Positions 36,509 through 42,808 of a DNA stretch of 42,808 nucleotides are shown piece after piece. The DNA is taken from NCBI RefSeq assembly GCF_014698825.1, contig NZ_JACJTT010000046.1, positions 1 to 42,808 on the forward strand, in the 5' to 3' direction. A model generated the notes under the pieces. It was not told the DNA's origin, searched no databases, and saw nothing but the letters and a program-made list of their open reading frames with translations. Position numbers and translations under genes: made by a program. How positions within the stretch are numbered: position 1 is the stretch's first letter; every line of letters begins with the position of its first letter. The stretch comes from Richelia sinica FACHB-800. Lineage in GTDB: Bacteria; Cyanobacteriota; Cyanobacteriia; Cyanobacteriales; Nostocaceae.

Positions 36509-37108
36509 ATGTTGAAAACAATTGCTTTATTTGGTACAAGTGCTGACCCCCCAACGGCTGGACATCAAGAAATTGTCAAGTGGTTATCTGAGCGTTACGA
36601 TTGGGTGGCAGTTTGGGCAGCAGATAATCCTTTTAAATCTCAGCAAACGTTGTTGGCTCATCGCGCTGCCATGCTAAAATTATTAATTGAAGATATAGAC
36701 CAGCCCAAACACAACATTTCTTTAGAACAAGAATTGAGTAGCTGGCGTACCTGGGAAACAGTAGAAAAAGCGAAAGCTCGTTGGGGTGATCATACTCAAT
36801 TTATCCTAGTCATTGGTTCTGATTTATTGAATCAATTACCCAGGTGGTATCACATTGAAGATTTGTTACAGGAAGTGCAATTACTGGTAATTCCGAGACC
36901 AGGTTATGCGATAGATGATTCTAGTGTAGAGAAAATTAACCAGCTAGGAGGAAAAATAGCGATCGCTAGTTTAACTGGTTTAAATGTCTCTTCTACCGCT
37001 TTCCGTGAACAAAGAGATCCCGAAACTCTCATCCCTCCTGTATTTGCCTATATCCATCGAGAGCATTTGTACGATAAATGCCAGCACGCAGCCCCAAAAA
37101 GATTATAA
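36509..37108 (+). CDS. nadD: Nicotinate-nucleotide adenylyltransferase
   Basis: 199 residues of the nucleotidyltransferase superfamily. The motif GTSADPPTAGH (residues 9-19) stands for the usual GGxFDPxHxGH, keeping the last histidine but with the first one replaced; VSSTAFR near the C-terminus is the ISSTxxR motif. WAADNPFKS and GSDLLNQLPRW are typical of the cyanobacterial NadD-like branch. Converts NaMN and ATP to deamido-NAD. It overlaps the next gene by 31 bp, suggesting coupled translation. The unusual first motif leaves open some change in substrate or activity. Confidence 0.85.
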   Translation: MLKTIALFGTSADPPTAGHQEIVKWLSERYDWVAVWAADNPFKSQQTLLAHRAAMLKLLIEDIDQPKHNISLEQELSSWRTWETVEKAKARWGDHTQFILVIGSDLLNQLPRWYHIEDLLQEVQLLVIPRPGYAIDDSSVEKINQLGGKIAIASLTGLNVSSTAFREQRDPETLIPPVFAYIHREHLYDKCQHAAPKRL

Positions 37109-37824
37109 ATTCTACCCATCAACAACCTTTAGCTGATTTCAAAGTCGGTGTTGATAATGTAATTTTCTCTGTAGACACAGCCCAAAATCGACTCTTAGTT
37201 CTTTTGGTGATGCGACAGCAAGAACCATTTTTGAATTATTGGAGTCTTCCCGGTACTTTAGTTAGACAAGGAGAATCTTTAGAAGACGCTGCCTATCGGA
37301 TTATGGCAGAGAAAATTAAGGTTAACAATCTCTATCTAGAACAACTATACACTTTTGGTGGACCCCAACGCGACCCAAGAGAAAGCCTAGATAGTTATGG
37401 TGTGCGCTATCTTTCTGTTAGTTATTTTGCTTTAGTCAGATTTGAGGAAGCAGAATTAATCGCTGATCGAGTCGCGGGAATTGCTTGGTATCCTATTAAA
37501 CAAGTGCCACAATTAGCATTTGATCATAATGAAATTTTGGCCTATGGACACAGACGCTTGAAAAATAAATTAGAATATAGTCCCGTTGCTTTTGATGTTT
37601 TACCAGAAACCTTCACCTTAAATGACTTATATCAGCTATACACCACTGTTTTAGGGGAAAATTTCTCAGATTATTCTAATTTTCGAGCGCGTCTACTCAA
37701 ATTAGGTTTTTTATGTGATACCGGCATTAAAGTATCTAGAGGTGCAGGCCGTCCAGCTAGTTTATATAAATTTGATGCCGAAGCTTTTGCTCCTTTAAAA
37801 GATAAACCACTAGTTTTTATTTAA
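37078..37824 (+). CDS. nrtR: NrtR-type Nudix transcriptional regulator of NAD metabolism
   Basis: 248 residues: a Nudix domain (about 18-150) and a C-terminal winged helix (about 165-245, FTLNDLYQLYTTVLGENFSDYSNFRARLLKLGFL and GAGRPASLYKFD). The Nudix box reads GESLEDAAYRIMAEK, with the RExxEE core changed to RIMAEK, so hydrolase activity is probably lost and the domain likely serves as a sensor of ADP-ribose or a related NAD metabolite, as known for NrtR. It is co-transcribed with pncB and nadD and precedes nadE. The palindrome before pncB is its probable target, an inference. Confidence 0.83.
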   Translation: MPARSPKKIINSTHQQPLADFKVGVDNVIFSVDTAQNRLLVLLVMRQQEPFLNYWSLPGTLVRQGESLEDAAYRIMAEKIKVNNLYLEQLYTFGGPQRDPRESLDSYGVRYLSVSYFALVRFEEAELIADRVAGIAWYPIKQVPQLAFDHNEILAYGHRRLKNKLEYSPVAFDVLPETFTLNDLYQLYTTVLGENFSDYSNFRARLLKLGFLCDTGIKVSRGAGRPASLYKFDAEAFAPLKDKPLVFI

Positions 37825-37940
37825 GGTAGGGAAAGTATGGAGAATAAATTCATATATTTCTTTATTAATTCTGATATTTATCCCTTCTTTTTCTGCAATT
37901 TATGTTAGCGAATTTCCTCGCTTTGCAAAGCGATCCTAAA

Positions 37941-38140
37941 CTCCCGTTCGCCCAGGGTGGCGTAGGCATACTCCTGTACGGGCGGGTTTACCAAAATTCT
38001 CGTTCATAGTTGATGATATCTGTAAACCCGCCCCTACTGGCTTCTGTTCGCCCAGGGTGCCGTAGGCATACTCCTGTACGGGCGGGTTTACCAAAGTTCT
38101 CGTTCATAGTTGATGATATCTGTAAACCCGCCCCTACTGA
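37941..38140 (-). repeat. Tandem 100-bp palindromic repeat, locus 2 (inverted relative to locus 1)
   Basis: Two units of exactly 100 bp, the reverse complement of those at 23161-23390, each with GGGCGGGTTTA/TAAACCCGCCC arms. It ends 14 bp before the nadE ATG, so most of the nadE leader is repeat sequence. The remaining gap 37825-37940 has the palindrome CGCTTTGCAAAGCG at 37919-37932 and no gene. Confidence 0.9.
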
Positions 38141-38154
38141 CTCCTGAACTCCTT

Positions 38155-39867
38155 ATGAAAATTGCCATTGCCCAACTTAATCCCATCATTGGTGACTTAC
38201 CTAAAAATGCTCAACAAATTCTCGTCGCAGCACAACAAGCAGCAGCAGCAGGTGCGCGTTTATTATTAACACCTGAATTGTCTATTTGTGGCTATCCTCC
38301 CAGAGATTTGTTACTTAATCCTAGCTTTGTTAATGCTGTAGAAATGACATTGCAACAACTAGCTAAAGATTTGCCTCCTCAGCTAGCTGTGTTAGTAGGA
38401 ACAGTTACCCCCAATCCTCAAGCACATATTTCTGGTGGAAAAAGCTTGTTTAATAGTATTGCTTTATTATCAGCAGGTAAAGTGCGTCAATATTTTCACA
38501 AACGACTCTTACCTACCTATGATGTATTTGATGAAAATCGTTATTTTGAACCAGGGTTACAAGCTAATTACTTTAGCCTTGATGATATTAATATTGGTGT
38601 CACTATTTGCGAAGATTTATGGAATGATGAAGAATTTTGGGGTAAACGTAGTTATGCTGTTAATCCCATTGCTGATTTAGCAATTTTAGGTGTGGATTTG
38701 ATTGTCAATTTGTCTGCTTCACCTTACACAGTCAGCAAACAACATTTACGGGAAGCTATGCTCAAACATAGCTCAGAACATTTCCAAAAACCGATGATTT
38801 ATACTAATCAAGTGGGTGGAAATGATGATTTAATATTTGATGGTTGTAGTTTTGCCCTCAATCGTCAAGGGGAAATTATCTGTCGTGCTCAAGGTTTTGA
38901 AACTGATTTAGTGATGGTGGAATTTGACGAAAAACAGCAGGATTTACAACCCAGTTCTGTGTTACCTGCTTACGCTTCTGAAGATGAGGAAATTTGGCAC
39001 GCTTTAGTTTTAGGAGTGGGAGACTATACCCGCAAATGCCGTTTTTCTAAAGTTATACTAGGGTTGAGTGGTGGGATTGATTCTGCATTAGTTGCAGCCA
39101 TTGCCGCAGCAGCTGTAGGGAAGGAAAATGTTTTGGGTGTGTTGATGCCTTCTCCCTACAGTTCGGAACACTCCATTAGCGATGCTTTGGCTTTAGGTCA
39201 AAATTTGGGTATTCAAACACAAATTATCCCCATTGGGGAATTAATGCAAGGATTTGAGCATTCCTTAGCACCTCTATTCGCAGGTACAGAATTTGGTATT
39301 GCGGAGGAGAACATTCAATCACGGATTCGCGGTAATTTATTAATGGCGATCGCTAATAAATTTGGCTATCTACTCCTCTCCACTGGTAACAAATCAGAAA
39401 TGGCCGTTGGTTACTGCACTCTCTACGGTGATATGAATGGTGGGTTAGCAGTCATTGCAGATGTGCCCAAAACTCGTGTTTATTCCCTGTGTCATTGGCT
39501 GAATTCTCAAGGAACAGAAGTCATCCCCCAAAATATCCTCACTAAAGCACCCAGTGCAGAACTCAAACCCGGTCAAGTTGACCAAGACTCCTTACCACCC
39601 TACGACATCTTAGACGATATTTTACAACGTCTGATTCATCACCATCAATCAACAGAACAGATAGTTGCCGCAGGTCATGACCCAGCAACAGTAGACCGCA
39701 TCTTACAAATGGTAGCCCGTGCTGAATTTAAGCGTAGACAAGCACCACCAGGACTAAAAATCACTGACCGTGCCTTTGGTACTGGTTGGCGAATGCCTAT
39801 TGCTAGTAACTGGTTAGCAGTAAAAAACACTTATCCAGCTAAGTACACCCTCACCCTATCTCCCTAA
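38155..39867 (+). CDS. nadE: Glutamine-dependent NAD synthetase
   Basis: 570 residues, two domains. The N-terminal nitrilase-type glutaminase (1-270) has LTPELSICGYPPRDLL, the lysine in FHKRLLPTYDVFDE and the nucleophile C152 in TICEDLWND. The C-terminal synthetase has the PP-loop LSGGIDSALV (S305-S310) and NKSEMAVGYCTLYGD. It amidates deamido-NAD to NAD, last Preiss-Handler step, using ammonia tunnelled from glutamine. The ATG before KIAIAQLNPIIGD is the true start; a longer frame runs into the 100-bp repeat. No obvious Shine-Dalgarno is seen. It overlaps the convergent vWA gene by 12 bp. Confidence 0.95.
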   Translation: MKIAIAQLNPIIGDLPKNAQQILVAAQQAAAAGARLLLTPELSICGYPPRDLLLNPSFVNAVEMTLQQLAKDLPPQLAVLVGTVTPNPQAHISGGKSLFNSIALLSAGKVRQYFHKRLLPTYDVFDENRYFEPGLQANYFSLDDINIGVTICEDLWNDEEFWGKRSYAVNPIADLAILGVDLIVNLSASPYTVSKQHLREAMLKHSSEHFQKPMIYTNQVGGNDDLIFDGCSFALNRQGEIICRAQGFETDLVMVEFDEKQQDLQPSSVLPAYASEDEEIWHALVLGVGDYTRKCRFSKVILGLSGGIDSALVAAIAAAAVGKENVLGVLMPSPYSSEHSISDALALGQNLGIQTQIIPIGELMQGFEHSLAPLFAGTEFGIAEENIQSRIRGNLLMAIANKFGYLLLSTGNKSEMAVGYCTLYGDMNGGLAVIADVPKTRVYSLCHWLNSQGTEVIPQNILTKAPSAELKPGQVDQDSLPPYDILDDILQRLIHHHQSTEQIVAAGHDPATVDRILQMVARAEFKRRQAPPGLKITDRAFGTGWRMPIASNWLAVKNTYPAKYTLTLSP

Positions 39868-41304
39868 CATTTGTTTGACTCGTGCAGCTAAATATTCCTC
39901 TAGTTCAGTTAAAGATGCAGAACCTTCAGCAAATCGAGCAAAACCTAACATGGTGGGTAAATCTTCTGCATCTCTTAATCCCACTGTGGGGACTGCGGGA
40001 CTAAGGGGATGTAGAGAAAAATCATCAGCATTGTAAACAGGGTTGCAGTGGACAATGGAAGTTTTTTGTTTAGGGTCTAAACGATGACGATATATTCGCA
40101 GAATTTCTGATGCACCGTTGGGGGGGTCGTTTTCCCAACCATCGCTAATGATAACCACTAAATCTGCACCCCAATCTAAAGCATCTAATAGAGGTGTCGC
40201 TAAATTCGTTTGTCCACGGGGGAGAATGAGTAGTGGGTCATTGGTTGGTGTTGTCCAAAATGCTTGGTATGCCTGGGATGCTGCTTTGAGTAGATAATGG
40301 GCAGCTAAGGCTACTCCTAAAGGACGACGATGTTTTTCAGTGGAACCAGAACAGGAGTAACTGCAATCTAAAACCGCTGCCACTCGTCTGGGTTTGAGAG
40401 GTGATTTTTTTAATGTCAAAGCCGCAGATTTTTCTAATGCTTGATTGAAGATATCCCACTGCTGTTGACGAGTGTTTAAAGGCAAGGAAAGGATATACAG
40501 TGCTAACCGAGTCAAAGGCAGACGACCTAAATTAATGTCAATTTCCACCTCTGTACCCTTGGCTGAAGTTTGCAAGCGCAATTTTTCATTCAAGGTCATT
40601 TGGTCTTGGATGCGGGACAAAAACACTTCTCGTTTAATACCATGTTTTGCGGCTAAACCTTCGGCCACTGTAAAGGGTAGTTGATAAATGGCTTCTGCAC
40701 TATAGTGGGCTTGACGGAATGTCTCAAATAGTTCTGTTTCGTAAACTTGTTGTTTCCATTTACCAAAGAGGAAGTTACCTAATTCTCCTGGGAGAGTGAG
40801 GTGGGCATGGGAAGCGATCGCTCGCAATTTAGAGCGATACTTGATAGCATCAAAGTGAATATCTCGTCTATGCTGGAGATAATCACGAGCGATCGCTCGG
40901 CTACGACGATTATTAATACCTCTTTTCCGTAATTGTTGTAATACTTCCCACCCTCTTTGTGGTGGTAGTCCTGCTAATGCCGCAGTAATTAAAGCCCCTT
41001 CTTCTTGGCGATGTTCAGGAAGGGTGTGTTTTCCAGAGGCTAATAACTTGAGGATAATCTGCATTTGATTAAAATGATTAATCCCTGCTGCCAAAGTCCG
41101 GGTATAGAGCAAGCGGTAATTACCTAAAATATAATCATGTAAAAAATCAATCGATACACGCTGTCCATAACCATCATTGTAGAACTCGCGCTGTCCTGTG
41201 CAGGAAAGACAAGCATTAATGAACATGACTAAATCTTCCCTGGCCACCTTTTGATGTTGGTTAATCCAATTCATGTTCATTGTCGGCAGATTAACTTTGT
41301 TCAT
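39856..41304 (-). CDS. vWA-domain protein with N-terminal helical region (TROVE-like layout)
   Basis: 482 residues. The C-terminal von Willebrand A domain keeps a full MIDAS: DCSYS (D313, S315, S317), a threonine in GQTNLATPL and an aspartate in VVIISDGWEND. The first 300 residues are mostly helical and basic (RKRGINNRRSRAIARDYLQHRR, KYRSKLRAIASHAH), suggesting nucleic-acid contact. Helical repeats followed by vWA is the layout of Ro60/TROVE proteins, which bind Y RNAs, but I do not see a decisive TROVE motif. Two further in-frame ATGs lie within the first 11 codons. A foldable sequence lies directly upstream. Confidence 0.7.
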   Translation of the reverse strand: MNKVNLPTMNMNWINQHQKVAREDLVMFINACLSCTGQREFYNDGYGQRVSIDFLHDYILGNYRLLYTRTLAAGINHFNQMQIILKLLASGKHTLPEHRQEEGALITAALAGLPPQRGWEVLQQLRKRGINNRRSRAIARDYLQHRRDIHFDAIKYRSKLRAIASHAHLTLPGELGNFLFGKWKQQVYETELFETFRQAHYSAEAIYQLPFTVAEGLAAKHGIKREVFLSRIQDQMTLNEKLRLQTSAKGTEVEIDINLGRLPLTRLALYILSLPLNTRQQQWDIFNQALEKSAALTLKKSPLKPRRVAAVLDCSYSCSGSTEKHRRPLGVALAAHYLLKAASQAYQAFWTTPTNDPLLILPRGQTNLATPLLDALDWGADLVVIISDGWENDPPNGASEILRIYRHRLDPKQKTSIVHCNPVYNADDFSLHPLSPAVPTVGLRDAEDLPTMLGFARFAEGSASLTELEEYLAARVKQMLGR

Positions 41305-41307
41305 CTG

Positions 41308-41396
41308 GGTACTGTTCGGGGAGTGGCAGCACGACTAGCTAGGATAGCTACAAAGGCTAGATTCGGAAGTCGTACTTAAGTCCCACAAACAGTATT
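41308..41396. ncRNA. Candidate structured RNA upstream of the vWA gene
   Basis: Nested inverted repeats suggest a folded RNA of about 89 nt. Outer stem: TACTGTT (41310-41316) with AACAGTA, extended by two G-U pairs. Next: GTGG or GGG with CCAC/CCC near 41318-41326 and 41382-41386. Then ACGACT (41331-41336) with AGTCGT (41368-41373), and an inner hairpin AGCTA-GGA-TAGCT. It ends 4 nt from the vWA start codon. It could be an mRNA leader element or a separate RNA, for example Y-RNA-like. The transcribed strand is unknown. Confidence 0.35.
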
Positions 41397-41490
41397 AATG
41401 GTTATTTTAAGTTCTAAGTTAGAAAATAGCTACAAGTTTAACATTATCTAAAATAATCTTATTGAACTCAAATTATTTATATAATCTCCT

Positions 41491-41904
41491 TTATTCAGGA
41501 AAGATATAAATAATTCCTGCTTGTTCATTGGTTTCATAATTCGCATTCAGTTGTTTGGCTTTTTCTTCTAGAAACTGTTTAGATTCTTCAATGGGAATTT
41601 GAGCATATAAAGCAAATTTTGTGATTGTAATTCTTCCTTGTTCTTGTTCTAACAATTGCAAAAACATTTGCTCTTTATTTAGATAAATTTGTTGTAGTTC
41701 CTTTTGGTATTGTCGCTGTAAACTCCAGATAATCCATGTACCAATAGCTGTTGAAGGTAGACCCAGGATAACTATTGCTGCTAATGCTCCTTCTTTATCT
41801 TCATCAGTTTTTTTCTGGTCAATTAAGTCATTAGTACCAAGCATTAGTACCCCTAGACCAATAGTCAAAAATGTACCTGCTAAGATTTTTTTAATAATTT
41901 TCAT
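41491..41904 (-). CDS. Small membrane protein with winged-helix-like C-terminus, function unknown
   Basis: 137 residues. Two hydrophobic segments (ILAGTFLTIGLGVLMLG, residues 7-23, and GALAAIVILGLPSTAIGTWIIWSL, about 39-62) form a hairpin in the membrane. A coiled-coil-like stretch (RQYQKELQQIYLNKEQMFLQLLEQEQ) follows, then GRITITKFALYAQIPIEESKQFLEEKAKQLNANYE, which resembles a small winged-helix domain of the type seen in cyanobacterial membrane proteins. No Shine-Dalgarno is obvious. It stands alone between the vWA gene and the kinase remnant. Confidence 0.6.
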   Translation of the reverse strand: MKIIKKILAGTFLTIGLGVLMLGTNDLIDQKKTDEDKEGALAAIVILGLPSTAIGTWIIWSLQRQYQKELQQIYLNKEQMFLQLLEQEQGRITITKFALYAQIPIEESKQFLEEKAKQLNANYETNEQAGIIYIFPE

Positions 41905-41999
41905 AAATTTTTGAAAATTTGGTTTTTAATTAGGTTGATTTATATGCAGCAAAGATAAAGAAAAAAAGTTTCGATACTATCTCATAATACCCAATATTT

Positions 42000-42716
42000 T
42001 TATTGTTTCAACGGAATTTGGATGATAAATTCACTTCCCTGTCCAATGGTCGAAATACATTCTAATGTGCCTTGATGTTTTTCGGTAATAATTTGATAGC
42101 TAATAGCCATACCCATTCCTGTCCCTTTACCTACTGGTTTTGTAGTAAAAAATGGATCAAAAATTCGGTTTCTAACATCTTCTGACATTCCCTTGCCATT
42201 ATCAGATATTCTTATTCCTATCACTTGATTATCTATAACTTGAGTCTTAATTCTAATTTGATTAGGATGTGCTTTCAGTTCTTCAAAAGTTCGTCCAATA
42301 TTGCTCTCTTCAAAAGCATCGATTGCATTAACCAAGATATTCATAAATACTTGATTTAATTGGCCAGCATAGCATTCTACTAGCGGTAATTCACTATACT
42401 CTCGAATAACCTGAATTTCTGGTCGTTCAGTTTTTTCTTTCAAGCGAAATTGCAAAATTAATAAAGTGCTTTCAATCCCATCATGTAAATTAACTGCTTT
42501 AAAGTCTGCTTCATCCATCCGCGAAAAATTACGCAGCGATAAAACTATATCCCGAATACGTTGAGTTCCTACTTCCATAGAAGCAATCATTTTAGACATG
42601 TCTTTTAGCAAAAAATCTAAATCAATCTCTGTGGCTAAACTTTCTATCTCTGGATGCTCACTTCCATAAATTGTGTTATATAAATTAAGTATATTTAACA
42701 GCAGAAGTGTTGAATG
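42000..42716 (-). pseudogene. 5'-truncated sensor histidine kinase (C-terminal HisKA remnant and HATPase domain)
   Basis: The frame holds the end of a HisKA dimerisation region (ATEIDLDFLLKDMSKMIASM, GTQRIRDIVLSLRNFSRMDE) and a complete HATPase: N-box QVFMNILVNAIDAFEE, G1 DNGKGM, F-box [19 protein letters not shown] and the final IIQIPLKQ. Upstream it reads to an in-frame stop at 42717-42719 without an ATG before MSKM and without the H-box carrying the phospho-acceptor histidine or any sensor domain. The only start in the conserved part is TTG or that internal ATG. It is best seen as the 3' end of a gene cut by insertion or deletion; sequence beyond the window could change this. Confidence 0.7.
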
Positions 42717-42739
42717 TTAAGAAAAATGCGATAAAAACA

Positions 42740-42764
42740 GCCCAAAATATGTTAGATTTTGGGC
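42740..42764 (-). terminator. Intrinsic terminator on the minus strand
   Basis: GCCCAAAA and TTTTGGGC form an 8-bp stem with a 9-nt loop; reading leftward it is followed by TGTTTTT. It should end transcription coming from a gene to the right of the window, just before the truncated kinase frame begins. Confidence 0.6.
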
Positions 42765-42808
42765 GAAACATTAAAGTATATCTATTTGATAGTGATTATA
42801 AATTCATT

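Noticed and set aside
39856-39867. Convergent 12-bp overlap of nadE and the vWA gene as a frameshift or error
   Set aside because: Both proteins end at family-typical places, and short convergent overlaps are ordinary in bacteria.
41308-41396. tRNA gene
   Set aside because: The nested stems resemble a cloverleaf in outline but there is no proper T-loop, anticodon arm of 5 bp with 7-nt loop, or D-arm consensus on either strand.

Overview
The window reads as chromosomal DNA of a filamentous, probably heterocyst-forming cyanobacterium of the Nostoc/Anabaena type. The grounds are the many HIP1 octamers (GCGATCGC) inside and between genes, an AT-leaning base composition, heptamer tandem repeats and small dispersed palindromic repeats between genes, and the protein families present. 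The assignment rests on sequence style and memory only. No tRNA, rRNA, CRISPR array, complete insertion sequence or prophage is visible.

Layout. (1) 2-4048: 3' part of a giant secreted protein built from SdrD-type B domains and DUF11 domains, with a recent internal duplication. (2) 4519-7035: a DhaM-HPr-Enzyme I fusion, then a secreted thiaminase I-like protein. (3) 8689-11991, minus strand: a DUF3368/UPF0175 toxin-antitoxin-like pair, a relic of a GxxExxY gene and an OLD-family ATPase/TOPRIM nuclease, together a small defence-type patch. (4) 12160-15908, minus strand: glycerol kinase and a P-type ATPase. (5) 16638-25857, plus strand: feoA, feoB, an HMA_2-type protein, a second P-type ATPase, a DUF5132 protein, another HMA_2-type protein, then dhaK and dhaL. 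(6) 25871-34982: a peroxiredoxin-like protein without a recognisable catalytic cysteine motif, a GMC-type oxidoreductase, an RnfD-like/DUF2330 coupled pair, an RTX repeat protein and a polysaccharide deacetylase. (7) 35119-39867: pncB, nadD, an NrtR-type regulator and nadE. (8) 39856 to the end, minus strand: a vWA protein with a foldable sequence just upstream, a small membrane protein, and a 5'-truncated histidine kinase.

How genes work together. DhaM fused to HPr and a full-length Enzyme I, plus DhaK and DhaL, gives a complete PEP-dependent dihydroxyacetone kinase; with GlpK it forms a three-carbon entry module scattered over 21 kb. PncB, NadD and NadE are the three Preiss-Handler steps from nicotinate to NAD, and a perfect 23-bp palindrome sits in the pncB promoter region, a good candidate operator for the NrtR-type protein.

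The most unusual block is 13686-24119: two P-type ATPases that both lack the CPx metal motif in the expected membrane helix, five GRxRxR-type HMA_2 domains without CxxC, a small DUF5132 membrane protein and FeoAB. I read it as an uncharacterised metal-handling system; its substrate cannot be told from sequence.
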